A DNA stretch of 10,508 nt, taken from NCBI RefSeq assembly GCF_000331775.1, contig NZ_CAPJ01000233.1, positions 1 through 10,508 on the forward strand, read 5' to 3'. The position numbers were made by a program, and so were the translations under genes. Below the pieces are notes generated by a model, which made no database searches, was not told the DNA's origin, and saw only the letters and a program-made list of their open reading frames with translations. Shown here in pieces: positions 1-6,717 of the stretch (position 1 is the first letter of the stretch; each line of letters starts with the position of its first letter). The DNA comes from Xanthomonas translucens pv. translucens DSM 18974. GTDB taxonomy: Bacteria; Pseudomonadota; Gammaproteobacteria; Xanthomonadales; Xanthomonadaceae.

Positions 1-543
1 GACGGCGGCCGCGGCGGCGTCGCCGCGGTCGAACGCTGCGGCATACGGCCCGGTGTATAGCTCGACGCGGTCGGCGCCGACGTCGGCGGCGCGTGCCAGA
101 TCGGGATTGCCGGCATCCACGAACAGGCTGACCCGGCAACCTAGTGCCTTCAGTTCGGCGATCAACGGGCGCAGGCGTTCGCTGTCGCGGCCGAAGTCGA
201 AGCCATGGTCGGAGGTCAGCTGGCCGTCGCCGTCCGGGACCAGGGTGGCCTGCGCCGGGCGCGCCTGCGCGCATAGCGCGATCAGCCCGGGATAGCCGGT
301 CCGCGGCGGCGCGAACGGATTGCCTTCGATGTTGAATTCCACGCCGCGCGCGCCGGTCAGCTCGGCCAGCGCCAGCACGTCCTCGGCATGGATGTGGCGC
401 CGGTCCGGGCGCGGGTGCACGGTGATGCCGTGCGCGCCGGCGTCCACGCAGGCACGCGCCGCCTCGAGCACGCTCGGCAGCTCGCCGCCACGGGAATTGC
501 GCAGCACCGCGATCTTGTTGACGTTGACGCTGAGTCGGGTCAT
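1..543 (-). CDS. pdxJ: Pyridoxine 5'-phosphate synthase PdxJ (partial, C-terminus beyond window edge)
   Basis: PdxJ condenses 3-amino-2-oxopropyl phosphate with 1-deoxyxylulose 5-phosphate to make pyridoxine 5'-phosphate, the ring-closing step of the DXP-dependent vitamin B6 pathway, in the cytosol. I translated the minus strand from the ATG at 543 and found 181 codons without a stop up to the window edge. The N-terminus [14 protein letters not shown] corresponds to E. coli [30 protein letters not shown] (residues 37-51) carries the phosphate/active-site His43, Arg45 and His50. FNIEGN (70-75) probably supplies the catalytic Glu73, and LVPDG and VSLFVDAG are barrel strands. About 60-70 residues, including the late catalytic His region, lie outside the window. 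The start is 13 nt after the stop of the small membrane-protein gene and has no obvious Shine-Dalgarno, so translational coupling is possible. The family call is secure. Confidence 0.95.
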   Translation of the reverse strand, partial: MTRLSVNVNKIAVLRNSRGGELPSVLEAARACVDAGAHGITVHPRPDRRHIHAEDVLALAELTGARGVEFNIEGNPFAPPRTGYPGLIALCAQARPAQATLVPDGDGQLTSDHGFDFGRDSERLRPLIAELKALGCRVSLFVDAGNPDLARAADVGADRVELYTGPYAAAFDRGDAAAAAV

Positions 544-556
544 CGGCGGGCGACGC

Positions 557-826
557 TTACGAGGAGAGCGCGTCGTCGCTGGCTGCGGCCGCTGCGGCAC
601 GGCGCGCCTCGGCCTGTTCGCGCAGCCGGCGCAGCTCGGCCGGATCGATCATCGGCGCCGCATCGCGCTGGCTGGCGTCGCCAATCTTGGCCACGTACCA
701 GCCGCGCGCCCAGGCCAGCAGGAATCCCAGCGCCGCCAGCAAGGCCAGCACCAGCAACGACATGTGCGGCGTGGAGAACGCCAGGACGAAGGCAGCGAGC
801 GCGAGCAGCAGAAACAGCCAGTACAT
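557..826 (-). CDS. Small two-helix membrane protein, function unknown
   Basis: The predicted protein has 89 residues. Residues 1-17 ([17 protein letters not shown]) and about 22-42 are strongly hydrophobic, giving two closely spaced membrane helices. A short polar segment with an amphipathic, Arg/Glu/Ala-rich tail ([15 protein letters not shown], then an alanine run) follows, probably cytoplasmic and helical. The frame stays open upstream to 913, but I chose the ATG at 826 because GGGGAG sits 6 nt before it, a good ribosome binding site, and because the hydrophobic N-terminus begins there. A TACACT -10-like hexamer lies 24 nt upstream. The gene sits between cls and pdxJ on the same strand, 90 bp after cls and 13 bp before pdxJ, so it may be cotranscribed with pdxJ. 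I do not recognise a named family. The gene is likely real; the function is unknown. Confidence 0.75.
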   Translation of the reverse strand: MYWLFLLLALAAFVLAFSTPHMSLLVLALLAALGFLLAWARGWYVAKIGDASQRDAAPMIDPAELRRLREQAEARRAAAAAASDDALSS

Positions 827-850
827 GACGATCTCCCCAAGAATGGATGC

Positions 851-856
851 AGTGTA
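851..856 (-). promoter_or_regulatory. Candidate -10 element for the small membrane protein/pdxJ transcript
   Basis: On the minus strand TACACT (four of six matches to TATAAT) lies 24 nt before the ATG at 826. A start near 844 would leave a leader of about 18 nt containing the GGGGAG ribosome binding site. No good -35 hexamer is visible. This is an inference from spacing only. Confidence 0.35.
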
Positions 857-916
857 GCGCCGCGCGGGTGGCCGGTTCCACGACGAACTGCGCGGACGGC
901 CGCCGCGCGGCAAGCG

Positions 917-2389
917 CTACAGCAGCGGCGAGGTAAGCCGTGCCATCGCCTCGGGCAGCCGGTGGCGCCACAGCGAGCGCTTGCGGTCGTCGCGCACCTG
1001 TACCGCGGCGCCGAGCTCGCGGCCGATCAGCGTGGCCAGCTCCTGCGTCAGCTGGCGGTCGCGGAACATCGCCGAGACCTCGAAGTTGAGGCGGAAACTG
1101 CGGTTGTCGAAATTGGCGCTGCCGACGATGCACAGCGCGTCGTCGACGATCAGCGCCTTGCTGTGCAGCATGCGCGGGCCGTACTCGTAGATCTTGATCC
1201 CGGACTGCAGCAATTCGTCGAAATACGAGCGCGCGGCCAGCGTCACCAAGCGCGAATCGCTGCGCTTGGGCACCAGCAGGCGCACGTCGAGCCCGCCCAG
1301 CGCGGCCGAGGTCAGCGCCATGCGCGCGGCCTCGCCCGGGACGAAATACGGCGTCACCAGCCACACCCGCCGCTGCGCCTCGTAGATCGCCGCCACCTGC
1401 ATGCGGTGGATGCTCTCCCACGACGAATCCGGGCCGGACACCAGCACCTGCGCCTTGATCGCCCCGTCGTCGCGGCCGGGCATGTCGTGCGGCCAGATCT
1501 GCGCCATGTCGAAGGCGTCGCGGCCCTGGCGGCTGGCGTACAGCCAGTCCTCGACGAACACCAGCTGCAGGCTGCGCACCACGTGGCCCTCGCAGCGCAC
1601 GTGCAGGTCGCGGTAGGCGTCGGGGCGCAGCGCCTCGTTTTCTTCGTCGGTGACGTTGATGCCGCCGGTGAAGCCGATGCGCCCGTCGATCACCACGATC
1701 TTGCGGTGGGTGCGCAGGTTCACCCAGGGCCGCTTGAACTTGAACGGGCGCAGCAACTGGGTGGGGTGGAACCAGGCCGTCTCGCCGCCAGCGTCCAGCA
1801 GCGGCTGCAGGAAGCGCTTGTGCACCTGCGAGGAACCCACCGCGTCCAGCAGCAGGCGCACCTTGACCCCGGCGCGGGCGCGCTCGACCAGTGCGTCGCG
1901 GATGCGCGTGCCGCTGCGGTCGGGGTTGAAGATGTAGTACTCCAGGTGCACGTGGTGCTGCGCGGCGGCGATGTCGCGCACGATCGCGTCGTATGTGGCG
2001 GCGCCGTCCACCAGCCACTGCGCGGTGGTCGCCGAACTCGGTGCCAGGCCGGTGGTGGCCTGGGCGATCTTGGCCAGCTCGGTGCAGTCGGCGTCGGGCG
2101 GGCAGACGCTGCTGTAGTGCTCCATGCCCGAGCGCGCGCGGCCGCGGCGCAGGCGTTGCCGCTTCACCTTCTGCGGCCCGAGCAGGTAGTAGATGACGAA
2201 GCCCAGATACGGCAGCGCGGCCAGCGACAGCACCCAGCTCAGCGTCGCCGCCGGCTCGCGCTTCTGCAGCACGATCCAGCCGCTCAGCCACAGGATGTAC
2301 AGCAGATAGGCGGCGGTGACATAGGCACCGAAATGCGGGATGCCGGTCAGCCAGTCCCAGGTGTTTTGCAAGGTTGCGAATACGAACAT
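917..2389 (-). CDS. cls: Cardiolipin synthase (phospholipase D superfamily, ClsA type)
   Basis: Bacterial cardiolipin synthase joins two phosphatidylglycerol molecules into cardiolipin plus glycerol at the inner membrane. The protein has 490 residues, the usual length for the ClsA class. Two N-terminal membrane helices (about 22-40 and 49-70, the second ending YLGFVIYYLLGP) form the PLDNc-type segment. Two HKD phosphodiesterase motifs follow: H228-x-K230-x4-D235 in RTHRKIVVIDG, then GGIN; and H409-x-K411-x4-D416 in MLHSKALIVDD, then GSANFDNRS. Both catalytic motifs are intact. The ATG at 2389 has no Shine-Dalgarno, but a TAGAAT hexamer (five of six to the -10 consensus) ends exactly 6 nt before it, so the mRNA may be leaderless. 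The gene is divergent from the radical SAM gene across about 100 bp. ClsB/ClsC types are shorter or lack these N-terminal helices, so ClsA-like is the best call. Confidence 0.95.
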   Translation of the reverse strand: MFVFATLQNTWDWLTGIPHFGAYVTAAYLLYILWLSGWIVLQKREPAATLSWVLSLAALPYLGFVIYYLLGPQKVKRQRLRRGRARSGMEHYSSVCPPDADCTELAKIAQATTGLAPSSATTAQWLVDGAATYDAIVRDIAAAQHHVHLEYYIFNPDRSGTRIRDALVERARAGVKVRLLLDAVGSSQVHKRFLQPLLDAGGETAWFHPTQLLRPFKFKRPWVNLRTHRKIVVIDGRIGFTGGINVTDEENEALRPDAYRDLHVRCEGHVVRSLQLVFVEDWLYASRQGRDAFDMAQIWPHDMPGRDDGAIKAQVLVSGPDSSWESIHRMQVAAIYEAQRRVWLVTPYFVPGEAARMALTSAALGGLDVRLLVPKRSDSRLVTLAARSYFDELLQSGIKIYEYGPRMLHSKALIVDDALCIVGSANFDNRSFRLNFEVSAMFRDRQLTQELATLIGRELGAAVQVRDDRKRSLWRHRLPEAMARLTSPLL

Positions 2390-2395
2390 CGGCGA

Positions 2396-2401
2396 ATTCT
2401 A
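2396..2401 (-). promoter_or_regulatory. Candidate -10 element for cls placed for a leaderless mRNA
   Basis: TAGAAT on the minus strand is followed by six bases (TCGCCG) and then the cls ATG. Transcription from this hexamer would begin at or next to the A of the start codon. No convincing -35 is present. Confidence 0.4.
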
Positions 2402-2497
2402 CGGGGCCGGCGCGGCTCCTGCGCGTGGCGCTGAAAGATTCAGCCCCGCTGCGTCGCCGTCGCAGCGGCCGCGACGGCGGCGGCGTAGCCTGTGCCG

Positions 2498-3583
2498 ATG
2501 ACCACCACCATCAAGGGACGCGGCGCCGGCAGCCATCTGCCGGGCCGCTTCGAACGCAGCATCAGCCAGGCCGAGGACGACGGCTGGCATCCCGACGACA
2601 GCGAGGAATTCGCCGCGCCGCGGCTGCGCACGCAAGTGCGCGAGGAGACCGCGCGCAGCATCATCAGCCGCAACCAGTCGCCGGACGTGGGTTTCTCGCA
2701 GTCGGTCAATCCGTACCGCGGTTGCGAGCATGGTTGCAGCTACTGTTTCGCGCGCCCCAGCCACGCCTACCTGAACCTGTCGCCCGGGCTGGACTTCGAG
2801 ACCCGCCTGTTCGCCAAGACCAACGCGGCGGACCTGCTGCGCCGCGAACTGGCCAAGCCCGGCTACGTGCCCAGCCCGATCGCGCTGGGCATCAACACCG
2901 ACGCCTACCAGCCGATCGAGCGCAAGCTGCAGTTGACCCGTCAGTTGATCGAGGTGCTGTGGGAAACCCGCCATCCGTTCTCGCTGATCACCAAGAACGC
3001 GCTGGTCGAGCGCGACCTGGACCTGCTGGTGCCGCTGGCGCGCGAGAACCTGGTCAGCGTGCATTTCTCGGTGACCTCGCTGGATCCGCGCCTGTCGGCA
3101 CGGCTGGAGCCGCGCGCCTCGGCACCGCATGCGCGGCTGCGCGCAATGCGCACGCTGCACCAGGCCGGGGTGCCGGTGGGGGTGATGGTGGCGCCGGTGA
3201 TCCCCTGGATCAACGACCACGCACTGGAAGCGGTGCTGGAGGCGGCGCATGCCGCCGGCGCCGACTCGGCCGGCTACGTGCTGCTGCGCCTGCCGCACGA
3301 GGTCGCGCCGCTGTTCCGCGACTGGCTGCAGGCGCATCATCCCGACCGCGCCGCGCACGTGATGAGCACGGTGCAGCAGCTACGCGGCGGCAAGGACTAC
3401 GACAGCGCCTTCGGCAAGCGCATGCGCGGCGAAGGCGTCTATGCCGACCTGCTGGCGCGGCGTTTCGCGCTGGCGCACAAACGCCTGGGCTATGCCGAAC
3501 GCACGCGCCCGGCGCTGGACTGCAGCCGCTTCGTCAGGCCGCTGCTGCCGCGCGCGCCATCGCCGCAGGGCGAGTTGTTTTGA
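2498..3583 (+). CDS. PA0069-family radical SAM protein, SplB-like (COG1533 type), function unknown
   Basis: This is a radical S-adenosylmethionine enzyme expected to cleave SAM with a [4Fe-4S] cluster; its substrate is unknown. The cluster motif C-x3-C-x2-C is seen as CEHGCSYC (Cys76, Cys80, Cys83 counting from the ATG at 2498), followed by FARPSHAYLNLSPG, which I recall as typical of the PA0069/SplB-like group. N-terminal KGRGAGSHLPGRFE and GINTDAYQPIERK also fit that family. The core is a single radical SAM barrel; the C-terminal third (RGGKDYDSAFGKRMRGEG) resembles the family tail rather than a known accessory domain. Length is 361 residues, as expected. A GTG at 2492 would add two residues (MP). 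I prefer ATG because TAGCCT ends 6 nt before it, suggesting a leaderless start, and the family usually begins close to the KGRGA motif. It converges on the oxygenase gene. The family call is firm; the function is not known. Confidence 0.9.
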   Translation: MTTTIKGRGAGSHLPGRFERSISQAEDDGWHPDDSEEFAAPRLRTQVREETARSIISRNQSPDVGFSQSVNPYRGCEHGCSYCFARPSHAYLNLSPGLDFETRLFAKTNAADLLRRELAKPGYVPSPIALGINTDAYQPIERKLQLTRQLIEVLWETRHPFSLITKNALVERDLDLLVPLARENLVSVHFSVTSLDPRLSARLEPRASAPHARLRAMRTLHQAGVPVGVMVAPVIPWINDHALEAVLEAAHAAGADSAGYVLLRLPHEVAPLFRDWLQAHHPDRAAHVMSTVQQLRGGKDYDSAFGKRMRGEGVYADLLARRFALAHKRLGYAERTRPALDCSRFVRPLLPRAPSPQGELF

Positions 3584-3586
3584 GGC

Positions 3587-3649
3587 GGGGATTGGGGACT
3601 CGCAAGCGCGCGCGACGCTGTCTCCGCTAGCCGGCTTTTCCCCATTCCC
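3587..3649. terminator. Imperfect hairpin between convergent genes, possible shared terminator or intergenic repeat
   Basis: Arms GGGGATTGGGGA (3587-3598) and TTCCCCATTCCC (3638-3649) can pair over 11 positions with one bulged T and one G-U pair, around a 40-nt loop. The right arm reaches the stop codon of the oxygenase gene. It lies where transcription of the two convergent genes must end, but there is no T-run after the stem on either strand. The G-tract wording is also like intergenic repeats I recall from Xanthomonas. Confidence 0.3.
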
Positions 3650-4356
3650 TACTCCCGGCCGTACAACGCCTGCGCCGACTGGAACAGGATCCAGCTGGTG
3701 GCGATGAACTTGTCGCCGCCCTGCGGGCGGTTGCCGCGGTGGGTGTGGGTGAAGGCGGTCGGCGCGATCAGCAGGCTGCCGGCGCGCGGCGCGATCTTGC
3801 GCTGCTGGAACAGGAACTCGGTTTCGCCGTCCTGGAAATCGTCGTTGAGGTACAGCGTCCACAGCAGATGCCGGTGCAGGGTCTCGGCGCCGGGATCGCG
3901 CGGGTACAGCTCGCAGTGCCAGTACGGATAGCCGCCCTCGCCCGCGGCGTACCACTGCAGGTTGATCGCGCCCGGGCGCAGGCAGGTGCGGGCCAGGCTG
4001 GACAGCGCCGCATCGTCGAGCAGCGCGAAATCGTCGGCGCCGAGCCGGTGCGGCTGGCCGTCGGCGCCGGGCACCTGCAGCATCAGCGGCGAGATCAGCG
4101 CCTGCGGATACTTGCGCAGATAGCCGAGCAGGCCGGCGAACACCGCCTGCTGCAGCCGCTGTTCCACGTCGCGCCACGGCTCCAGGCCGCTGATGCGCAG
4201 GTCGCGGCTATGCTTGAGTTCGGGGAACACGCCGCTGCCGACCTCGCCCGGCTGCAACTGCGCACTGCCGCGCAGGCGGCGCATGATTGCCGCACAATCC
4301 TCGCGGGACATGGCGGCGTCGAAGACTTCGATGAAATCGGCAGTGGAATCGGACAT
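3649..4356 (-). CDS. 2OG-Fe(II) oxygenase, prolyl-4-hydroxylase-like
   Basis: This is a predicted cytosolic non-haem iron dioxygenase that uses 2-oxoglutarate and O2 to hydroxylate an unknown substrate. The protein has 235 residues. The double-stranded beta-helix core occupies the C-terminal half. YWHCELYPRD gives metal ligands His147 and Glu149; the distal ligand is His206 in FTHTHRGNRP; Lys216 in GGDKFIATSW, ten residues later, is the expected 2OG-carboxylate binder. The H-to-K spacing of 10 matches prolyl 4-hydroxylases. The proximal motif is HxE rather than the common HxD, a variant known in some members such as clavaminate synthase. LLWTLYLNDDFQDGETEF is the usual strand and Gly-rich turn. 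The N-terminal half (1-140) is probably helical and not recognised. AAGG lies 8 nt before the ATG; alternatively TAAGGT is a -10 for a leaderless mRNA. No partner gene reveals the substrate. Confidence 0.85.
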   Translation of the reverse strand: MSDSTADFIEVFDAAMSREDCAAIMRRLRGSAQLQPGEVGSGVFPELKHSRDLRISGLEPWRDVEQRLQQAVFAGLLGYLRKYPQALISPLMLQVPGADGQPHRLGADDFALLDDAALSSLARTCLRPGAINLQWYAAGEGGYPYWHCELYPRDPGAETLHRHLLWTLYLNDDFQDGETEFLFQQRKIAPRAGSLLIAPTAFTHTHRGNRPQGGDKFIATSWILFQSAQALYGRE

Positions 4357-4365
4357 CGCGCGACC

Positions 4366-4497
4366 TTACCAGCGATCCTGCGGCATCGCAGCTGCGCTGG
4401 CATGGGCCGGATCCTTGAGACGGATATCCGCATCCGCCAAACCGTGCCAGACCAGCTCGATCGTGGCGTGCCAGGCAATCGGCCGCGGGTGCGGCAT
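4366..4497 (-). CDS. Possible small ORF, 43 residues, unknown
   Basis: On the minus strand an ATG at 4497 opens 43 codons ending in TAA at 4366, only 9 nt before the oxygenase start. The product begins MPHPRPIAWHATIELVWHGL and ends AAAMPQDRW. Third positions are about 77% G/C, while second positions are nearer half, a coding-like pattern for this DNA. It lies in the same frame as the LysE-type gene upstream: between the exporter's TAG (4525-4527) and this ATG there are nine sense codons, so readthrough would add a C-terminal tail. No clear Shine-Dalgarno (GGACGG at best) and no family that I recognise. It could be a real small gene coupled to the oxygenase, a decayed remnant, or chance in 168 bp between genes. 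Confidence 0.3.
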   Translation of the reverse strand: MPHPRPIAWHATIELVWHGLADADIRLKDPAHASAAAMPQDRW

Positions 4498-4524
4498 CGC
4501 CGTCCGTCGCCGCGATCCTGCCCG

Positions 4525-5157
4525 CTACTGCGGCCGGAAGCGCAACAGCACGATGCCGAAGCCGATGAACAGGGTTCCGACGACGCGGTCGAACAGCCGA
4601 CGCAGGCCGGGCCGGGCCAGGGTGCGGCGGATGCCGTGGCCGCCGATACTGTAGACCGCGTACCAGAACAGCTCGCACGCGGCGAAGGTGGTCACCAGGA
4701 TCGCGAATTGCGGCCACTGCGGCTGGCTCTTGTCGACGAACTGCGGCAGGAACGCGGCGGCGAACAGCAGCAGCTTGGGATTGCTCAATCCGATCGCCAG
4801 CCCGCCACGGAACAGCTGCAGCGGCGACAGCGACGCCGCCAGGGGCGGTGCGCCTTGCGGGTCCAACGGCGCCTCGCCGCTACGCCAGGCGGCAATTCCC
4901 AGCCACAGCAGATAGCCGACGCCGGCGTAGCGCAGTACCTCGAACACGCGCGGCGATGCGTCCAGCACCGCGCCCAGGCCCGCCGCCGACGCCAGCAGCA
5001 CCAGCACCACCGCCAGTAGACAGCCGGCCATCGCCAGCAGGCTGCGGCGTACGCCGAAACGCACGCTGCGCGTCATCACGTGCAACATGTTCGGCCCAGG
5101 CGTGCCCGACAACACGAACACCGTCAGCAAGAACATCCACCAGACATGCAGGCTCAT
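4525..5157 (-). CDS. LysE/RhtB-family amino acid exporter
   Basis: This is an inner-membrane transporter of the LysE/RhtB family, which exports amino acids or derivatives driven by the proton gradient. The protein has 210 residues, the normal length, with about six hydrophobic segments (roughly 5-24, 39-63, 74-91, 115-140, 151-172, 192-206). The family signature SGTPGPNML (residues 17-25) and the second-repeat motif AIGLSNPKLLLFAAAFLPQF (121-140) are both clear. The frame stays open upstream to 5352, but the ATG at 5157 gives the family N-terminus (MSLHVWWMF). An extended -10 sequence (TGCTACGAT) lies about 30 nt before it, making upstream starts unlikely. The substrate cannot be told from sequence; homoserine, threonine, leucine and cysteine-related metabolites are all known in the family. 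No LysR-type regulator adjoins it. Confidence 0.92.
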   Translation of the reverse strand: MSLHVWWMFLLTVFVLSGTPGPNMLHVMTRSVRFGVRRSLLAMAGCLLAVVLVLLASAAGLGAVLDASPRVFEVLRYAGVGYLLWLGIAAWRSGEAPLDPQGAPPLAASLSPLQLFRGGLAIGLSNPKLLLFAAAFLPQFVDKSQPQWPQFAILVTTFAACELFWYAVYSIGGHGIRRTLARPGLRRLFDRVVGTLFIGFGIVLLRFRPQ

Positions 5158-5187
5158 GGCGCAGCGGCTCGCGGGGCGTGGCAGCGC

Positions 5188-5196
5188 ATCGTAGCA
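5188..5196 (-). promoter_or_regulatory. Candidate extended -10 promoter for the LysE-type exporter
   Basis: The minus strand reads TGC TACGAT, matching TGnTATAAT at six of eight defined bases. Transcription would begin near 5181, leaving about 24 nt before the ATG at 5157. The -35 region is poor, which extended -10 promoters tolerate. The aminotransferase gene has almost the same element (TGCTAGGAT). Confidence 0.45.
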
Positions 5197-5442
5197 ACGG
5201 CGCGGTACGCCCGCCATGCGGGGAGTGCCGTCGTCCGTCGGCCCACGTAGCGCCGCACCATTTCCCCGGCGATGGATGCCGCTTACAGGCCTGCGCACTG
5301 CGACAGCGAAGCGGGAACTGGCGGCGACGCCAGAAGTAACCGCCCTCGGCATCGCGCCACATGTCGTAGCCGTCCAGTTCTTCTGCGGCCACCTACAGAC
5401 TCAAGCGAAAGATACCGCTATGCGGCTTTTCCGCCGGCCTAA

Positions 5443-5474
5443 CCATTACACCCGCTGGAAAGCGGGTGCTATGG
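5443..5474. repeat. Imperfect palindrome / stem-loop downstream of fbp
   Basis: CACCCGC (5449-5455) and GCGGGTG (5462-5468) pair perfectly around the six-base loop TGGAAA. After a 2x2 mismatch, CCAT (5443-5446) pairs with ATGG (5471-5474), giving 11 base pairs in total. It begins 36 nt after the fbp stop codon in the direction of fbp transcription. No T-run follows, so it is a possible rho-independent-like or 3'-end stabilising structure rather than a classical terminator. A second small hairpin (GCGG/CCGC at 5422-5434, loop CTTTT) follows. Confidence 0.45.
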
Positions 5475-5510
5475 ACATATCCGGATTGTCGAGCGGCTTG
5501 AAGCGAAGAC

Positions 5511-6527
5511 TCAGCCCCCTGCCCCGTCATGCTCCATGTGATATCGCACTGCCTCGGCCACCTCGTTCTTGGAACCCAGGAACACCGGCACGCGCTGGTG
5601 CAGTTGCTCGGGGTGCAGGCCGAGGATGCGCTCGCGGCCGGTGCTGGCGGCGCCACCGGCCTGTTCGACCAGCAGGCCCATCGGGTTGGCTTCGTACATC
5701 AGGCGCAGCTTGCCGGCCTTGCCCGGGTCCTTCTTGTCCCACGGGTAGATGAAGATGCCGCCGCGGGTCAGGATGCGGTGCACGTCGGCGACCATGCTGG
5801 CGATCCAGCGCATGTTGAAGTTCTTGCCGCGCGCGCCTTCGCTGCCGGCCAGCAGGTCGGCGACGTAGTGCTGCATCGGCGCTTCCCAGTGGCGCTGGTT
5901 GGACATGTTGATCGCGAACTCGGCGGTGTCCTCGGGGATGCGCATGTCGGCCTGGGTCAGCAGGAAGCTGCCTTCCTCGCGTTCCAGGGTGAAGGCGTGG
6001 GTGCCGTGGCCCAGGGTCAGCACCAGCATCGTGCTGGGGCCGTAGATGCAGTAGCCGGCGGCGACCTGGGCGGTGCCGGGCTGCAGGAAGTGTTCGTCGC
6101 CGGGCGTGTCGGTGCCTGGCGGTGCGCGCAGCACCGAGAAGATGGTGCCGACGGAGACGTTGACGTCGATGTTAGAGCTGCCGTCGAGCGGGTCGAACAG
6201 CAGCAGGAAGTCGCCGCTGGGATATTTGTCCGGCACCGGCTGGCAGTGGTCCATCTCTTCCGATGCGCAGGCGGCCAGATGCCCGCCCCAGGCGTTGGCT
6301 TCGAGCAGGATGTCGTTGCTGAGCACGTCCAGTTTCTTCTGCGCCTCGCCCTGCACGTTGCCGGTGCCGGCGTCGCCGAGCACGCCGCCCAGGGCGCCCT
6401 TGCTGACCGCGATGGAGATGCGCTTGCAGGCGCGGGTCACGATGGTGATGAGCTGGCGCAGCTCCGGGCCGATGCGGCCGGCGTGCTCTTCTTCGATCAG
6501 GAAGCGGGTCAGCGAGGTTCGCGACAT
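5511..6527 (-). CDS. fbp: Class 1 fructose-1,6-bisphosphatase
   Basis: FBPase hydrolyses fructose 1,6-bisphosphate to fructose 6-phosphate and phosphate, the irreversible gluconeogenic step, in the cytosol with Mg2+. The protein has 338 residues, the usual class 1 length. The metal-binding core [11 protein letters not shown] (111-121) with Asp112 and Asp115, the upstream acidic SEE (89-91), and the substrate-binding block [12 protein letters not shown] (273-284) with Glu279 are all present. GGIFIYP and GLLVEQAGG are further class 1 signatures. The ATG at 6527 has no strong Shine-Dalgarno. The gene appears monocistronic: a strong intrinsic terminator closes the upstream aminotransferase gene about 190 bp before it, and a stem-loop lies downstream. 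No calcium- or GlpX-type features, so class 2 is ruled out. Confidence 0.97.
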   Translation of the reverse strand: MSRTSLTRFLIEEEHAGRIGPELRQLITIVTRACKRISIAVSKGALGGVLGDAGTGNVQGEAQKKLDVLSNDILLEANAWGGHLAACASEEMDHCQPVPDKYPSGDFLLLFDPLDGSSNIDVNVSVGTIFSVLRAPPGTDTPGDEHFLQPGTAQVAAGYCIYGPSTMLVLTLGHGTHAFTLEREEGSFLLTQADMRIPEDTAEFAINMSNQRHWEAPMQHYVADLLAGSEGARGKNFNMRWIASMVADVHRILTRGGIFIYPWDKKDPGKAGKLRLMYEANPMGLLVEQAGGAASTGRERILGLHPEQLHQRVPVFLGSKNEVAEAVRYHMEHDGAGG

Positions 6528-6671
6528 GGGCGCAGGCAGCCTTTGGTGGGGGAAGGGTGCCTATTGTCGCGGCTGTTGCATGAGATTTCGATTAGTGGGC
6601 GAGCGAGGGCGTGCAGCGGCACCGCAGCGCCATGGCCGATGGAAGGTTGGTGCGTTCCGAGAGTGGCATGC

Positions 6672-6696
6672 GTCGGGGCTGAAGCCCCTCCCACAA
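6672..6696. repeat. REP-like palindromic unit
   Basis: The sequence GTCGGGGCTGAAGCCCCT followed by CCCACAA contains the perfect stem GGGGC/GCCCC (6675-6679 and 6684-6688) with loop TGAA. This wording, a GTCG...GGCTGAAGCC...CTCC-ACAA palindrome, is like the REP units I recall scattered between genes in Xanthomonas and Pseudomonas. Only one copy is present here, between the fbp start and the aminotransferase terminator. Confidence 0.45.
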
Positions 6697-6717
6697 CAGG
6701 CGGGCAATCGCAGGCAC

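Larger units (their letters stand above)
5158..5510. other. Gene-free stretch between the exporter gene and fbp
   Basis: These 353 bp hold the exporter promoter (5188-5196), a coding-like but orphan minus-strand segment from about 5392 to 5285, and two hairpins (5422-5434 and 5443-5474). The open frame beginning with GTG at 5392 (AAEELDGYDMWRDAEGGYF...) looks protein-like for about 30 residues, then degenerates and runs on into the exporter gene out of frame. I do not annotate it as a gene; a gene remnant or a dispersed intergenic element are both possible. Confidence 0.5.

Noticed and set aside
320..2434. Plus-strand open frame of about 700 codons opposite cls and the small membrane-protein gene
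   Set aside because: It is Arg/Gln/Ala/His-rich with no recognisable domain, and lies antisense to cls, whose HKD motifs are intact. Long antisense frames are expected in such GC-rich DNA.
4436..4449. Sigma-54-like site upstream of the oxygenase (TGGCACGGTTTGGC on minus)
   Set aside because: The distance between GG and GC is one base short of the required spacing, and the -12 element is not TTGC.
3739..5019. Plus-strand open frame of 426 codons opposite the oxygenase and exporter genes
   Set aside because: Gln/Arg/Ala-rich, no domain, antisense to two recognisable genes.
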